A stretch of 64,000 bases of DNA. Origin: Flavobacterium oreochromis. Lineage in GTDB: Bacteria; Bacteroidota; Bacteroidia; Flavobacteriales; Flavobacteriaceae. Both the position numbers and the translations under genes were made by a program. The stretch is taken from the NCBI RefSeq assembly GCF_019565455.1, contig NZ_CP067377.1:124001-188000 (forward strand), in the 5' to 3' direction. The notes under the pieces were generated by a model that was not told the origin of the DNA, made no database searches, and saw nothing but the letters and a program-made list of their open reading frames with translations. Positions 11,087 to 21,745 of this stretch are shown one piece after another; the stretch's first letter is position 1; every line of letters starts with the position of its first letter.

Positions 11087-12433
11087 TTAAGCTACTGCTT
11101 TTCTGTTTTTACCCGTTTTCATCAAACCATCATAATGTTGATTCAACAAGTATGAATTGATTTGTTGAATAGTATCGATTGCAACTCCAACCAAAATCAA
11201 GAGTGATGTACCTCCAAAGAACAAAGCCCATTGTTGCTGTACTCCTAATACATTCATAACAATAGCTGGGAACACAGCTAACAATGCTAGGAAAATAGCC
11301 CCTGGAAATGTAATCAAAGACATCACATGATCTAAAAAGTCAGCTGTTTCCAAACCGGGTTTAACACCTGGTATAAAACCACCACTTCTTTTCAAATCAT
11401 CAGCCATTCTTGTAGTTGGCATAGTAATCGCAGTGTAAAAGTACGTAAAAATTATAATTAACGTAGCAAACACTAAGTTATACTCCCAACCGAATATGTT
11501 TTGGAATCTTGTACTGATTGATTGAGCTGTTTCCGAAGATGATAAACCAGCTACAGCAGCAGGTATAAACATAATAGCTTGCGCAAAAATGATTGGCATA
11601 ACACCTGAAGCATTTAGTTTTAAAGGGATAAACTGACGATTTCCTCCCATTAAGTCCTGCTCTAAGTCTCCAGAAACAGTACGGCGTGCATACTGCACTG
11701 CTACTTTTCTAACTGCCATAGTCATTAAAACACAGGCAATAATTACTAGTAACCACACGATGATTTCTACAACAATCTTCATTAAACCTCCGTTGTTTTG
11801 AGAAACAGCAGATGAAAACTCCTGAGCAAATGCTTGTGGTAAACGAGCAACAATACCTACTAAGATTAACAACGAAATACCGTTTCCAATACCTTTATCT
11901 GTAATTTTTTCACCTAACCACATAGCAAATAAAGTACCAGTAGCTAATATCAACACAGAAGAAAATAAGAAAGCAAACGAATTAAATCCTAACAAGAAAG
12001 CATCAGCAGGTAAAGTACGGTATAAATTATAAATATAACCAGGACCTTGAATTAAGGTAATACCAATAGTTAACCATCTTGTAATTTGGTTCATTTTTTT
12101 TCTACCACTTTCACCTTCTTTTTGTAATTTTTGTAGATAAGGAATAGCAATCCCCATTAATTGTACTACAATAGAAGCAGAAATATAAGGCATGATACCC
12201 AACGCAAAAACAGATGCTTGTGAAAAAGCACCTCCCGTAAATACGTTAATTAACCAACCAATACCTTTGTCAGTTTGATTAGTTAATCCCTGCAACTTAG
12301 TTGCATCAATTCCCGGTAATGTTACGTGGGCTCCGAAACGATAAACTAACAGAAGTCCTAAAGTAAATAGGACTCTGTTTCTTAGTTCCTCAATTTTCCA
12401 AACGTTTTGTAACGATTCAATAAATTTTTTCAT
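11087..12433 (-). CDS. secY: protein translocase subunit SecY
   Basis: A 448-residue inner-membrane protein with ten hydrophobic segments that forms the Sec channel. Recognisable parts are the first helix [22 protein letters not shown], the plug region with [20 protein letters not shown], and the C-terminal loop [14 protein letters not shown] that contacts SecA or the ribosome. It is next to rplO as in nearly all spc operons. Confidence 0.98.
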   Translation of the reverse strand: MKKFIESLQNVWKIEELRNRVLFTLGLLLVYRFGAHVTLPGIDATKLQGLTNQTDKGIGWLINVFTGGAFSQASVFALGIMPYISASIVVQLMGIAIPYLQKLQKEGESGRKKMNQITRWLTIGITLIQGPGYIYNLYRTLPADAFLLGFNSFAFLFSSVLILATGTLFAMWLGEKITDKGIGNGISLLILVGIVARLPQAFAQEFSSAVSQNNGGLMKIVVEIIVWLLVIIACVLMTMAVRKVAVQYARRTVSGDLEQDLMGGNRQFIPLKLNASGVMPIIFAQAIMFIPAAVAGLSSSETAQSISTRFQNIFGWEYNLVFATLIIIFTYFYTAITMPTTRMADDLKRSGGFIPGVKPGLETADFLDHVMSLITFPGAIFLALLAVFPAIVMNVLGVQQQWALFFGGTSLLILVGVAIDTIQQINSYLLNQHYDGLMKTGKNRKAVA

Positions 12434-12447
12434 CGTGTCTAGAAAAT

Positions 12448-12899
12448 TTATAATTCTATAGCTTCTCCACCAGCAGCTTCGATAGCAGCTTTAGCAGATG
12501 CTGTGAATTTGTGTGCACTAACTTTTAATTTAGCTTTAAGCTCACCTCTACCTAAAATTTTAACAACTTCAGTTTTAGTAGCTAAACGGCTTGCAACTAA
12601 AGTAGCGAAATCTACTGTATCTGTTACAACACCATTATCAACTAGAGTTTGTAAAGTATCTAAGTTTACACCTTGATATTCAACTCTGTTAATATTTTTG
12701 AATCCAAACTTAGGAACACGTCTTTGAAGAGGCATTTGACCACCTTCAAAACCAATTTTTTAGAGTATCCTGAACGAGATTTAGCTCCTTTGTGACCACG
12801 TGCGGCAGTACCACCTTTACCAGAACCTTCTCCTCTACCTACTCTTTTATTTTGGTTATGTGTTGAACCTTCAGCTGGCTGTAAATTACTTAAATTCAT
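12448..12899 (-). CDS. rplO: 50S ribosomal protein L15, one frameshift
   Basis: The N-terminal Gly/Arg-rich segment ([20 protein letters not shown], then [18 protein letters not shown]) and the C-terminal part ([14 protein letters not shown] and onward) are in different frames. They join in the T run at 12757-12762, where one missing base breaks [16 protein letters not shown]. Corrected length is 150 residues, normal for uL15. It is a late assembly protein of the large subunit. Confidence 0.95.
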
Positions 12900-12911
12900 A
12901 ACAGTTATTTG

Positions 12912-13094
12912 TTATTTAGCTTCTTCTGAAGAAACTAAGTGTTTAACTTTATTTACCATTCCAAGGATAGCAGGAGTTGCTTCATGCTCAACTACTTGAC
13001 CCATTTTACGAAGTCCTAAAGCTTGCATTGTTCTCTTTTGATCCTGAGGACAATTAATAACGCTTCTTACTTGTTTTACTAATATCTTAGCCAT
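12912..13094 (-). CDS. rpmD: 50S ribosomal protein L30
   Basis: The short bacterial form of uL30 (60 residues), with KILVKQVRSVINCPQDQKRT and LGLRKMGQVVEHEATPAILG. It is spaced 12 bases from both rplO and rpsE. Confidence 0.97.
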   Translation of the reverse strand: MAKILVKQVRSVINCPQDQKRTMQALGLRKMGQVVEHEATPAILGMVNKVKHLVSSEEAK

Positions 13095-13106
13095 AATTTC
13101 CTTGAA

Positions 13107-13631
13107 TTAACCTTTGAATACTTTCTCTAAAGATACTCCTCTTTGCTTAGCAACAGTCGCTGCACTTCTCATTTGCAATAAAGCATCAAAAGTAGCTTTT
13201 ACTACGTTGTGAGGGTTAGAAGAACCTTGAGATTTAGATAATACATCGTGAACCCCTACTGATTCTAGAACCGCACGTACAGCACCACCTGCAATAACTC
13301 CAGTACCGTGAGAAGCAGGCATTAATAATACTCTCGCTCCACCGAATTTACCTTTTTGCTCATGAGGTACAGATTGACCACTTAAAGGAATACGTACTAA
13401 GTTTTTCTTAGCATCTTCTACTGCTTTAGCAATAGCTTCAGAAACGTCTTTAGATTTTCCTAATCCGTGTCCAACCACACCGTTCTCGTCACCTACTACT
13501 ACGATAGCTGAGAAACCAAATGCTCTACCACCTTTAGTAACTTTAGTAACACGATTAACACTAACCAAACGATCTTTTAATTCAAGACCTCCTGGTTTTA
13601 CTAGTTCTACGTTTTTATAATTATGATACAT
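13107..13631 (-). CDS. rpsE: 30S ribosomal protein S5
   Basis: uS5, 174 residues, with the double-stranded-RNA-binding part ([39 protein letters not shown]) and the C-terminal [17 protein letters not shown] domain. The 20-40 region, where spectinomycin-resistance changes occur in other species, looks ordinary ([13 protein letters not shown]). Confidence 0.98.
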   Translation of the reverse strand: MYHNYKNVELVKPGGLELKDRLVSVNRVTKVTKGGRAFGFSAIVVVGDENGVVGHGLGKSKDVSEAIAKAVEDAKKNLVRIPLSGQSVPHEQKGKFGGARVLLMPASHGTGVIAGGAVRAVLESVGVHDVLSKSQGSSNPHNVVKATFDALLQMRSAATVAKQRGVSLEKVFKG

Positions 13632-13637
13632 AATTTC

Positions 13638-13991
13638 TTAGAATTTTAATCCAGCCGCTCTAGCGCCTTCTGCTAATGATTGAACACGACCGTGGTATAA
13701 ATAACCACCTCTATCAAATGTTACTGTATCGATACCTGCTTTTAAAGCTCTTTCAGCAACTAATTTACCAACTGCTGCTGCTACTTCAACTTTAGTACCT
13801 TTAGAATCTACTTCTTTTTCACGAGAAGAAGCAGCTAATAACGTAACACCATTTACATCATCTATAAGCTGAGCATAGATTTCTTTGTTACTTCTGAATA
13901 CAGATAAACGAGGTCTTGTAGCAGTACCGCTAACAATTTTTCTAATTCTGTACTGTATTCTTTGTCTTCTTTCAGATTTTGTTAATGACAT
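13638..13991 (-). CDS. rplR: 50S ribosomal protein L18
   Basis: uL18, 117 residues, binds 5S rRNA. The basic N-terminus [39 protein letters not shown] and the C-terminal [20 protein letters not shown] are family hallmarks. Confidence 0.98.
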   Translation of the reverse strand: MSLTKSERRQRIQYRIRKIVSGTATRPRLSVFRSNKEIYAQLIDDVNGVTLLAASSREKEVDSKGTKVEVAAAVGKLVAERALKAGIDTVTFDRGGYLYHGRVQSLAEGARAAGLKF

Positions 13992-14002
13992 AATCTTATT
14001 TT

Positions 14003-14548
14003 TTAAGCTGATTTACCTGCTTTTCTTCTTAATACTTCACCTACAAACTTAATACCTTTTCCTTTGTAAGGTTCAGGCTTACGGAAAGAACGGATTTTAG
14101 CCGCTACTTGTCCTACTAATTGTTTGTCATAAGAAGTTAGCTTTACAATAGGGTTTTTACCTTTTTCAGAAACAGTTTCCACAGTTACCTCTGGAGCTAC
14201 TTCTAAAACGATATTATGAGAATACCCTAAAGCTAAATCAAGTTTATTACCTTGATTAGAAGCACGGTATCCAACACCCACTAATTCTAATTCTTTTGTA
14301 AAACCAGTAGATACACCAGTAATCATGTTATTGATTAAAGCTCTAAATAAACCATGTTGAGCTCTTTCTTCTTTGCTATCTGCAGCTCTTGAAACAAGAA
14401 CTTGAGTTTCTTCAACAGTTACTGTTACATTATCAGTAACCTCTTGAGAAAGTTGCCCTAATTTCCCTTTTACGGTAATAACTGAATCTTTCAATTCCAC
14501 AGTTACTCCAGCAGGAATGGCGATTGGACTTTTACCTATTCTTGACAT
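14003..14548 (-). CDS. rplF: 50S ribosomal protein L6
   Basis: uL6, 181 residues, made of two repeated alpha/beta domains ([37 protein letters not shown]) and the conserved C-terminal [20 protein letters not shown] near the GTPase-associated centre. Confidence 0.98.
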   Translation of the reverse strand: MSRIGKSPIAIPAGVTVELKDSVITVKGKLGQLSQEVTDNVTVTVEETQVLVSRAADSKEERAQHGLFRALINNMITGVSTGFTKELELVGVGYRASNQGNKLDLALGYSHNIVLEVAPEVTVETVSEKGKNPIVKLTSYDKQLVGQVAAKIRSFRKPEPYKGKGIKFVGEVLRRKAGKSA

Positions 14549-14561
14549 CTCTTAACTCTTT

Positions 14562-14960
14562 TTAGTATACGTAACAAATTACCTCACCACCTACATTTAA
14601 TTGTCTAGCTTGCTTATCAGTCATTACTCCTTTAGAAGTAGAAACGATAGCAACACCTAAACCATTTAAAATTCTAGGTAATTTAGCGGCACCTGCATAC
14701 TTACGTAAACCTGGTTTACTAATTCTTTGAATGTTCTTGATTACCGCTTCTTTTGTATCTTTATCATACTTTAAAGCGATTTTGATTGTTCCTTGAACAG
14801 TCTCATTTTCGAATTTGTAGCTAAGGATATAACCTTGATCGAATAAGATTTTTGTGATTTCCTTTTTTAAATTAGAAGCAGGAATTTCCACCACTTTATG
14901 GCTTGCTTTCGATGCATTTCTAATTCTTGTTAAGAAATCCGCAATTGGATCTGTATACAT
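14562..14960 (-). CDS. rpsH: 30S ribosomal protein S8
   Basis: uS8, 132 residues. The frame stays open up to 14996, but family alignment favours the ATG at 14960, which gives [19 protein letters not shown]. The C-terminus [20 protein letters not shown] is standard. The 80-base gap to rpsN holds two overlapping copies of a short GGTT.A.AACC-like palindrome at 14985-15012 (TTTTCAACCCACACTCGTGG / GGTTGAACC), possibly an S8 feedback site. Confidence 0.95.
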   Translation of the reverse strand: MYTDPIADFLTRIRNASKASHKVVEIPASNLKKEITKILFDQGYILSYKFENETVQGTIKIALKYDKDTKEAVIKNIQRISKPGLRKYAGAAKLPRILNGLGVAIVSTSKGVMTDKQARQLNVGGEVICYVY

Positions 14961-15040
14961 ATAAACAAAATTGCGGTTATGGTTTTCAACCCACACTCGT
15001 GGGTTGAACCTATAACCTGTTAATAATCTCTTTTATAATC

Positions 15041-15310
15041 TTACCAGCTAGCTTTTTTAACACCTGGTATCAATCCTGAGTTTGCCATTTCACGGAAAGT
15101 AACACGTGAAATACCGAATTGACGCATGTACCCTCTTGGTCTACCTGTTAATTTACAACGATTATGTAAACGAACTGGCGAAGCATTCTTTGGTAATTTT
15201 TGCAAAGATACATAATCTCCAGCTTCTAACAAAGCTTTTCTTTTCTCTGCATATTTTTCTACCGTTTTTTGTCTTTTCACCTCGCGGGCTTTCATTGATT
15301 CTTTAGCCAT
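15041..15310 (-). CDS. rpsN: 30S ribosomal protein S14 (zinc-free form)
   Basis: uS14, 89 residues, the long form lacking the CxxC zinc ribbon. It reads [20 protein letters not shown] and later [20 protein letters not shown]. It is 3 bases from rplE. The apparent plus-strand frame across it is a shadow. Confidence 0.97.
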   Translation of the reverse strand: MAKESMKAREVKRQKTVEKYAEKRKALLEAGDYVSLQKLPKNASPVRLHNRCKLTGRPRGYMRQFGISRVTFREMANSGLIPGVKKASW

Positions 15311-15313
15311 GTC

Positions 15314-15865
15314 TTAATTCTTTTTAAAAGGTAAACCTAATTCAGCTAATAATGATTTTGCTTCTTTATCTGTTTTAGCAGATGTTACAAAAGTAATATC
15401 CATACCTGAAATTTTATTTACTTTATCAATATCAATTTCAGGAAAGATAATTTGCTCAAGAACTCCAAGGTTGTAATTACCTCTACCGTCAAAACCAGTA
15501 GATTTGATACCACCAAAATCTCTTACACGTGGTAAAGAAGCTGTGATCAAACGATCTAAAAACTCATACATTCTTTCTCCACGTAAAGTCACTTTAGCAC
15601 CAATTGGCATTCCTTTTCTTAATTTAAAAGACGCAACGTCTTTTTTAGAAATAGTAGCCACTGCTTTTTGACCTGTGATTTTTGTTAACTCTTCAACAGC
15701 GTAATCGATTAATTTTTTATCTGACACTGCAGCACCAACTCCTTTACTTAAAACGATTTTTTCCAATTTAGGAACTTCCATTACGTTTTTGTAACCGAAT
15801 TCTGTTGTAAGAGCAGCAATTACTCTGCTCTTATATTCTTCTTTTAGTCTAGGTATATAAGCCAT
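15314..15865 (-). CDS. rplE: 50S ribosomal protein L5
   Basis: uL5, about 183 residues, part of the central protuberance with 5S rRNA. It has [37 protein letters not shown] and [20 protein letters not shown]. Two adjacent ATG codons exist (15868 and 15865). I take the second because MAYIPRL is the usual family start and it does not overlap the rplX stop. Confidence 0.96.
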   Translation of the reverse strand: MAYIPRLKEEYKSRVIAALTTEFGYKNVMEVPKLEKIVLSKGVGAAVSDKKLIDYAVEELTKITGQKAVATISKKDVASFKLRKGMPIGAKVTLRGERMYEFLDRLITASLPRVRDFGGIKSTGFDGRGNYNLGVLEQIIFPEIDIDKVNKISGMDITFVTSAKTDKEAKSLLAELGLPFKKN

Positions 15866-15867
15866 CA

Positions 15868-16176
15868 CTATAATACTTGATTAGATTTTTTTGAAAATCT
15901 TACTTTCTTATCTCCTTCTACTTTAAAACCTACTTTAGTAGTATTGCCTTTAGCATCTACTAACATTAAGTTAGAAACATGGATAGGAGCTTCTTTTTTA
16001 ACGATTCCACCTTGAGGATTTTGAGCACTTGGCTTAGTGTGTTTAGACACCATGTTTACACCCTCAACTACCGCTTTGTTCTTCTCACGAATTACACGTA
16101 AAACTTTACCTTCAGCACCTTTATGGTCACCAGCGATAACTTTCACAGTGTCTCCTGATTTTATTTTTAGCTTCAT
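15868..16176 (-). CDS. rplX: 50S ribosomal protein L24
   Basis: uL24, about 102 residues, with the KOW motif [20 protein letters not shown] at the N-terminus. It is an assembly initiator of the large subunit. The tandem ATGATG leaves the exact start (16179 or 16176) ambiguous. Confidence 0.96.
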   Translation of the reverse strand: MKLKIKSGDTVKVIAGDHKGAEGKVLRVIREKNKAVVEGVNMVSKHTKPSAQNPQGGIVKKEAPIHVSNLMLVDAKGNTTKVGFKVEGDKKVRFSKKSNQVL

Positions 16177-16190
16177 CATCGTAATAATAA

Positions 16191-16558
16191 TTAAAGCACT
16201 TCTGGTGCTAATGATACAATTTTCATGAATTGTTTTTCACGAAGTTCTCTAGCTACAGGACCGAATACACGCGTTCCTCTCATTTCACCTGCTGCATTTA
16301 ATAATACGCAAGCGTTATCATCGAAACGAATATAAGAACCATCTGCTCTTCTTACTTCTTTTTAGTTCTAACAACAACTGCAGTTGAAACCGCACCTTTC
16401 TTAACGTTTCCGTTAGGAGTTGCATCTTTGATAGCTACTACAATTTTGTCACCAACTGAGGCGTAACGTCTTTTTGTTCCACCTAAAACACGGATAGTTA
16501 AAACTTCTTTAGCTCCCGTATTATCTGCTACTTTTAGTCTTGATTCCTGTTGTACCAT
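16191..16558 (-). CDS. rplN: 50S ribosomal protein L14, one frameshift
   Basis: uL14 reads [20 protein letters not shown] from 16558. The raw frame stops after 68 residues at VVRTKKK. Adding one base to the T run 16359-16363 continues as [20 protein letters not shown] and ends SLAPEVL at 16191, giving the standard 122 residues. It contacts 16S rRNA at an intersubunit bridge. Confidence 0.95.
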
Positions 16559-16560
16559 AA

Positions 16561-16818
16561 TTATTTAGCTCTTTCAATGATTTCAACTAATCTCCAACAT
16601 TTCGTTTTACTTAATGGACGAGTTTCCATGATTTTTACCGTATCACCAATGTTACAGTCGTTCTTTTCGTCGTGTGCAACATATTTTTTAGTTTTTAACA
16701 CGAACTTACCATATAATGGGTGTTTTACTTTAGTTACTTGAGCAACAACAATAGACTTGTCCATTTTGTTAGATGTAACTACACCAACTCTCTCTTTTCT
16801 TAAATTTCTTTTTTCCAT
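16561..16818 (-). CDS. rpsQ: 30S ribosomal protein S17
   Basis: uS17, 85 residues, an OB-fold primary 16S-binding protein ([39 protein letters not shown]). It is 2 bases from rplN and 18 from rpmC. Confidence 0.97.
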   Translation of the reverse strand: MEKRNLRKERVGVVTSNKMDKSIVVAQVTKVKHPLYGKFVLKTKKYVAHDEKNDCNIGDTVKIMETRPLSKTKCWRLVEIIERAK

Positions 16819-16836
16819 CTTTTCAGCTGAATACTA

Positions 16837-17028
16837 TTATTGAAGCTCTCTTTTAGTTAATTCAGTTGCGATTCTCGCTACTGAACGTCTGATACTTCTA
16901 ATTTGAAGTGGATTCTCGATTGGAGAAATAGCATGAGCAATTGTTAAATCAGCATAGGTCTTTTTTAATTGAACTAGCTTCTCTTGTAACTCAGCTGCAG
17001 ATAGATTTTTAATTTCTGATTGTTTCAT
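16837..17028 (-). CDS. rpmC: 50S ribosomal protein L29
   Basis: uL29, 63 residues, a two-helix protein near the peptide exit (MKQSEIKNLSAAELQEKLVQ, NPLQIRSIRRSVARIATEL). It sits between rplP and rpsQ. Confidence 0.96.
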   Translation of the reverse strand: MKQSEIKNLSAAELQEKLVQLKKTYADLTIAHAISPIENPLQIRSIRRSVARIATELTKRELQ

Positions 17029-17040
17029 AATCTTCTTATA

Positions 17041-17466
17041 TTATGCTTCGAAATCTCTAGCAACGACGAATTTAGTTTTTACTGGTAATTTTTGAGCTGC
17101 AAGACGTAAAGCCTCTTTTGCAACAGCTAGTGGCACACCACCTACCTCAAACATAATTCTTCCTGGTTTAACAACAGCAGCCCAGTATTCAACTGCACCT
17201 TTACCTTTACCCATACGTACTTCAAGAGGCTTCTTAGTGATAGGTTTGTCTGGGAAAATTTTAATCCATAATTGCCCTTCACGTTTCATATAACGAGTCG
17301 CTGCAATACGAGCCGCTTCAATTTGGCGTGAAGTTAAGAAAGCACCTGTTTCGTGAACAGATTTAATTCCAAACATTCCATTTGAAAGTTCATGACCTCT
17401 ATTCGAGTTCCCTTTCATTCTACCTTTCTGTACCTTACGGTATTTTGTTCTTTTAGGCTGTAACAT
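17041..17466 (-). CDS. rplP: 50S ribosomal protein L16
   Basis: uL16, 141 residues, contacts the A- and P-site tRNA elbows. The start [20 protein letters not shown], the [20 protein letters not shown] loop and [16 protein letters not shown] are typical. Confidence 0.98.
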   Translation of the reverse strand: MLQPKRTKYRKVQKGRMKGNSNRGHELSNGMFGIKSVHETGAFLTSRQIEAARIAATRYMKREGQLWIKIFPDKPITKKPLEVRMGKGKGAVEYWAAVVKPGRIMFEVGGVPLAVAKEALRLAAQKLPVKTKFVVARDFEA

Positions 17467-17484
17467 TTTTCTTTAATTTAAAAA

Positions 17485-18228
17485 TTACTTTCTTTTACGA
17501 GCTCCTTGTTTACCGTTTGACTTTCCACCACGTGGAGCATCACCACCTTTACCTCCTTGTGCAGATTTTTTATCCATACCTACAAGTGGAGAAAGATCTC
17601 TCTTACCGTAAACTTCACCTTTCATAATCCATACTTTAACTCCCATTCTACCATAAGTAGTATGAGCTTCTGCTAAAGCATAATCAATATCAGCTCTGAA
17701 AGTTGATAGAGGAATACGACCTTCTTTGAAACTTTCTGAACGCGCCATTTCAGCACCGTTTAAACGACCAGAAATCATCACTTTGATACCTTCTGCGTTC
17801 ATTCTCATAGAAGCAGCAATAGCCATTTTGATAGCTCTTCTATAAGAAATACGACCTTCAATTTGACGACAAATACTATTAGCTACTAAATAAGCATCTA
17901 ACTCAGGTCTTTTGATCTCAAAAATGTTGATTTGAACCTCTTTGTCTGTAATTTTCTTAAGTTCTTCTTTTAACTTGTCTACCTCTTGCCCTCCTTTACC
18001 AATAATAATACCTGGACGAGCCGTAGTGATAGTAACGGTTACAAGTTTTAAAGTTCTTTCGATAATTACTTTCGACACACTAGCTTTTGATAAACGAGCG
18101 TGGATATACTTTCTGATTTTGTAATCTTCAGCGATTTTATCACCGTAGTCATTACCACCATACCAGTTAGAATCCCATCCTCTGATGATACCAAGGCGAT
18201 TTCCGATTGGATTAGTCTTTTGTCCCAT
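17485..18228 (-). CDS. rpsC: 30S ribosomal protein S3
   Basis: uS3, 247 residues, with the KH domain ([18 protein letters not shown], carrying the GxxG loop) and the C-terminal domain [21 protein letters not shown] Gly/Lys-rich tail of about 30 residues ([18 protein letters not shown]) is an extension often seen in Bacteroidota. It helps form the mRNA entry channel. Confidence 0.98.
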   Translation of the reverse strand: MGQKTNPIGNRLGIIRGWDSNWYGGNDYGDKIAEDYKIRKYIHARLSKASVSKVIIERTLKLVTVTITTARPGIIIGKGGQEVDKLKEELKKITDKEVQINIFEIKRPELDAYLVANSICRQIEGRISYRRAIKMAIAASMRMNAEGIKVMISGRLNGAEMARSESFKEGRIPLSTFRADIDYALAEAHTTYGRMGVKVWIMKGEVYGKRDLSPLVGMDKKSAQGGKGGDAPRGGKSNGKQGARKRK

Positions 18229-18233
18229 CTTTA

Positions 18234-18644
18234 TTAATTGCTTTGTGTGTTATTAATTGATCCTAATACGATTGTAACGTGATTAGAACGTTTTCTAATT
18301 CTGTGTGCACGACCTTGTGGAGCTGGACGTAATCTTTTTAACATCATACCACCATCCACTTTAATCTCTTTTACAAATAAGCCAGCTTCAGCTACATTAC
18401 CTTCGCTATTTTTCTGTTCCCAGTTATTAATAGCAGATAACAACAATTTTTCTAATTTTCTTGAAGCTTCTTTTTGACTAAATCTTAATATATTTAGTGC
18501 ATTTTCAACTTTCTGACCTCTTACCAAGTCTGCTACTAAGCGCATTTTTCTAGGTGAAGTAGGGCAGTTATTTAACTTAGCAAACGCCAAAGACTTGTTA
18601 GCCTCTTTTCTTGCTTCTGCTGTTTCTCTTTTACGAACTCCCAT
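18234..18644 (-). CDS. rplV: 50S ribosomal protein L22
   Basis: uL22, 136 residues, with the long beta-hairpin that lines the exit tunnel ([36 protein letters not shown]). The hairpin looks complete, without the deletions linked to macrolide resistance elsewhere. Confidence 0.97.
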   Translation of the reverse strand: MGVRKRETAEARKEANKSLAFAKLNNCPTSPRKMRLVADLVRGQKVENALNILRFSQKEASRKLEKLLLSAINNWEQKNSEGNVAEAGLFVKEIKVDGGMMLKRLRPAPQGRAHRIRKRSNHVTIVLGSINNTQSN

Positions 18645-18652
18645 GTCTTCTT

Positions 18653-18931
18653 TTATTTTTTACCTTTATTTTTAGCTCCAGCGTGACCTCTAAAAGATCT
18701 AGTTGGTGAAAATTCACCTAACTTATGTCCTACCATGTTTTCAGTAACATATACTGGAACAAATTGACGACCGTTGTGAACTGCGATTGTTTGTCCTACG
18801 AAATCTGGAGTAATCATTGAAGCTCTAGACCAAGTTTTAACAACATTCTTGTTTCCTGCCTCAGCATTCTCCAATACTTTCTTTTCTAATTTATAGTGTA
18901 CGAAAGGTCCTTTTTTTAATGAACGTGCCAT
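18653..18931 (-). CDS. rpsS: 30S ribosomal protein S19
   Basis: uS19, 92 residues, in the 30S head with S13. It reads [20 protein letters not shown] and later [20 protein letters not shown] with the [16 protein letters not shown] end. Confidence 0.98.
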   Translation of the reverse strand: MARSLKKGPFVHYKLEKKVLENAEAGNKNVVKTWSRASMITPDFVGQTIAVHNGRQFVPVYVTENMVGHKLGEFSPTRSFRGHAGAKNKGKK

Positions 18932-18937
18932 ATCTTA

Positions 18938-19762
18938 TTATTTCTTTCTACGTTCTACAATATACTTGTTGCTCGGGTTTTGTTTAGCACGGGTTCTATA
19001 ACCTTTAGCTGGTAAACCTTTTCTTGAACGTGGGTGACCTCCAGATGAACGTCCTTCACCACCACCCATTGGGTGATCAACAGGGTTCATTGCTACTGGT
19101 CTAGTTCTTGGTCTTCTACCTAACCATCTAGATCTACCTGCTTTACCAGAAACGATTAATTGGTGATCAGAGTTAGAAACTGCACCGATAGTTGCAGAAC
19201 AAGTTAACAAAATTAATCTTGTTTCACCAGAAGGCATTTTAATAGTAGCATATTTACCATCACGAGCCATTAACTGAGCGAAAGTACCTGCAGAACGAGC
19301 GATGATTGCACCTTGACCTGGACGTAACTCAATACAAGAAATTACTGTACCTAGAGGAATTTTGCTTAACGGCATAGTATTCCCAATTTCAGGAGCTACA
19401 TCAGCACCTGAAACTACAGTTTGCCCAACTTTTAAACCATTTTGAGCAATAATATATCTTTTTTCACCATCAGCATACGCTAATAATGCGATAAAAGCAG
19501 TTCTGTTTGGATCATATTCAATTGATTTAACTGTAGCTGGAATACCATCTTTAGTTCTTTTGAAATCAATGATACGATATCTTTGTTTGTGACCACCGCC
19601 TGTATAGCGCATAGTCATCTTTCCTTGACTATTTCTACCTCCAGATGATTTTTTCGGTGCGATTAATGAACGCTCCGGCTTATCAGTTGTAATGGCGTCA
19701 AAACCATTCACAACTCTAAAACGCTGACCTGGGGTAATAGGTTTTAATTTTCTTACTGACAT
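18938..19762 (-). CDS. rplB: 50S ribosomal protein L2
   Basis: uL2, 274 residues, needed for subunit joining and peptidyl-transferase function. [15 protein letters not shown] and [20 protein letters not shown] are present, along with the essential histidine in the [19 protein letters not shown] loop near residue 228. Confidence 0.98.
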   Translation of the reverse strand: MSVRKLKPITPGQRFRVVNGFDAITTDKPERSLIAPKKSSGGRNSQGKMTMRYTGGGHKQRYRIIDFKRTKDGIPATVKSIEYDPNRTAFIALLAYADGEKRYIIAQNGLKVGQTVVSGADVAPEIGNTMPLSKIPLGTVISCIELRPGQGAIIARSAGTFAQLMARDGKYATIKMPSGETRLILLTCSATIGAVSNSDHQLIVSGKAGRSRWLGRRPRTRPVAMNPVDHPMGGGEGRSSGGHPRSRKGLPAKGYRTRAKQNPSNKYIVERRKK

Positions 19763-19772
19763 CTTACTTTAC

Positions 19773-20060
19773 TTAGTTGTTGTAAAAATCAATTGTTTCT
19801 CCTTCTTTAACTTGTACGATTGCTTTTTTATAAGCATTGGTTTTACCAGCTATCATACCACTTTTTGTATATTTAGTAGTACGATCTGGACGTACATTCA
19901 TTGTATTTACTTCTACAACAGTTACTCCATAAGCAGCTTCAACAGCTTTCTTAATTTGAACTTTGTTAGCTTTTTTATCTACAACGAAACCAAAACGGTT
20001 GAATACTTCTCCGTCTTTAGTTACTTTTTCTGTAACGATAGGTTTTATAATGATACTCAT
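19773..20060 (-). CDS. rplW: 50S ribosomal protein L23
   Basis: uL23, 95 residues, at the tunnel exit where trigger factor docks (MSIIIKPIVTEKVTKDGEVF, FVVDKKANKVQIKKAVEAAY). It starts 6 bases after rplD. Plus-strand frames opposite it are shadows. Confidence 0.97.
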   Translation of the reverse strand: MSIIIKPIVTEKVTKDGEVFNRFGFVVDKKANKVQIKKAVEAAYGVTVVEVNTMNVRPDRTTKYTKSGMIAGKTNAYKKAIVQVKEGETIDFYNN

Positions 20061-20066
20061 GGCCTA

Positions 20067-20695
20067 TTATTTGCTTAAATTTTCTTCAATTCCTTCTAAA
20101 GCACCCTCTAAAAGAACTAAATTGTTTGCGTTTAATATCGCATAAGTACTTAATTCTGAGTTAGTAATAACAGAAGATTTCTGTAAGTTACGAGATGATA
20201 AATACACATTTGTGTTAATACCACCTAATACAAACAATGATTTTTTATTTTCTAACCCTAACGCTTTTAATACGTTAATGAAATTTTTAGTACTTGGAGC
20301 TTCAAAATTGAAGTCTTCTAATACGATTAAATTTGATTCTTTCGCTTTTAACGTTAAAGCCGATTTACGAGCTAAACGTTTTAAAGTTTTATTTAACTTG
20401 AAAGAATAACTTCTTGGTCTTGGACCAAAAACAGTTCCACCACCTTTAAATAAAGGAGATTTTTTAGAACCTGCACGAGCAGTACCTGTACCTTTTGTTT
20501 CTTAATTTTACGAGTACTTCCAGCAACTTCTGCTCTTTCTTTAGATTTGTGAGTTCCTTGACGTTGGTTAGCCAAATATTGTTTCACATCTAAGTAAAGA
20601 GCGTGGTTATTAGGCTCAATTGCGAAAACTGAATCAGAAAGCTGTACTTTTCTTCCAGTATCTTTTCCGTTGATATCTAATACTTTTACTTCCAT
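20067..20695 (-). CDS. rplD: 50S ribosomal protein L4, one frameshift
   Basis: The uL4 N-terminus ([40 protein letters not shown]) runs to a short T run at 20493-20496, where KKQKVQVLL should read [20 protein letters not shown]. One added base restores 209 residues ending GIEENLSK at 20067. L4 lines the exit tunnel and in enterobacteria represses its own operon. The start overlaps the rplC stop by one base (TAATG). Confidence 0.95.
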
Positions 20696-21312
20696 TACTT
20701 CTGAACGATTACATAAGAGTCTTTGTGACCAGGAACACATCCTTTAACAACAAGTAAGTTCTTTTCAGCCACTACTTTTAAAACTCTAAGATTTTGAACT
20801 TTTACATTGTCTCCACCCATTCTTCCAGCCATACGCATTCCTTTGAATACTCTAGATGGATAAGATGAAGCACCTACTGAACCTGGCGCTCTTAAACGGT
20901 TATGCTGACCGTGAGTAACTTGTCCAACACCACCAAATCCGTGACGTTTAACAACCCCTTGAAAACCTTTCCCTTTAGAAACTCCTTGAACATCTACAAA
21001 TTCACCCTCAGCGAATAAATCCACAGTGATCACATCACCTAATTTGTGCTCATTTTCAAATCCTTGGAATTCAACAACTTTCTTCTTAGCAACCGTTCCA
21101 GCTTTCTTGAAGTGACCTTCAGCAGCTTTAGTTGTGTGCTTTTCAGTTTTGTCATCGAAACCAAGCTGAAGAGCTTCATACCCGTCAACCTCTTTGGTTC
21201 TGACTTGGGTAACTACGCAAGGACCTACCTCAATAACAGTACAAGGAATATTTTTCCCGTTCTCATCAAAGATGCTAGTCATTCCGATTTTCTTTCCGAT
21301 TAACCCAGACAT
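20695..21312 (-). CDS. rplC: 50S ribosomal protein L3
   Basis: uL3, 205 residues, an assembly initiator reaching the peptidyl-transferase centre. It starts [20 protein letters not shown] and has the central [18 protein letters not shown] and [20 protein letters not shown]. It is separated from rpsJ by 116 bases that hold a long palindrome, the only sizeable gap between rpsJ and rpsH. Confidence 0.98.
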   Translation of the reverse strand: MSGLIGKKIGMTSIFDENGKNIPCTVIEVGPCVVTQVRTKEVDGYEALQLGFDDKTEKHTTKAAEGHFKKAGTVAKKKVVEFQGFENEHKLGDVITVDLFAEGEFVDVQGVSKGKGFQGVVKRHGFGGVGQVTHGQHNRLRAPGSVGASSYPSRVFKGMRMAGRMGGDNVKVQNLRVLKVVAEKNLLVVKGCVPGHKDSYVIVQK

Positions 21313-21370
21313 ACTTAACTAATTAATTATTAATAATATATATAACTCTAATTTTGAGTGCGCAAAAGTA

Positions 21371-21403
21371 AGCATTATGTTTTGAATTTCAAAACATAAT
21401 GCT
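21371..21403. promoter_or_regulatory. 33-base palindrome between rpsJ and rplC
   Basis: AGCATTATGTTTTGAA (21371-21386) is the exact reverse complement of TTCAAAACATAATGCT (21388-21403), with one base between. A 16-bp perfect stem is exceptional in this operon. It could terminate or attenuate transcription leaving rpsJ, mark an RNase III-type processing site, or be a protein-binding site ahead of rplC. No long T run follows it on the minus strand, so a simple terminator is less likely. Confidence 0.7.
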
Positions 21404-21428
21404 TAAATATTTTAATTTGAGTGATTTA

Positions 21429-21734
21429 TCACACTTTAATCTCAACTTCTACCCCACTTGGAAGCTCTAATTTCATTAAAGCATCGATAGTTTTTGAAGA
21501 TGAAGAATAGATATCTAACAATCTTTTGTATGAACTAACTTCAAATTGCTCTCTTGATTTTTTGTTCACGTGCGGAGAACGTAACACAGTAAAAATCTTC
21601 TTGTTAGTAGGTAAAGGAATTGGACCTGTAACTACTGCACCTGTACTTTTTACAGTTTTTACGATTTTTTCTGCTGATTTATCAACCAACATATGATCGT
21701 AAGATTTTAATTTTATTCTGATTTTTTGACTCAT
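21429..21734 (-). CDS. rpsJ: 30S ribosomal protein S10
   Basis: uS10, 101 residues, also the NusG/NusB partner in antitermination ([60 protein letters not shown]). Here it follows fusA directly by 11 bases. tuf is absent between them, as is usual in Bacteroidota. Confidence 0.98.
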   Translation of the reverse strand: MSQKIRIKLKSYDHMLVDKSAEKIVKTVKSTGAVVTGPIPLPTNKKIFTVLRSPHVNKKSREQFEVSSYKRLLDIYSSSSKTIDALMKLELPSGVEVEIKV

Positions 21735-21745
21735 TTTCTTAAAAA

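Noticed and set aside
9255..20695. rpsD, rpsM, rplO, rplN and rplD as pseudogenes
   Set aside because: They are essential and single-copy in bacteria. Each is broken only by a one-base loss in an A/T run, pointing to sequence error.
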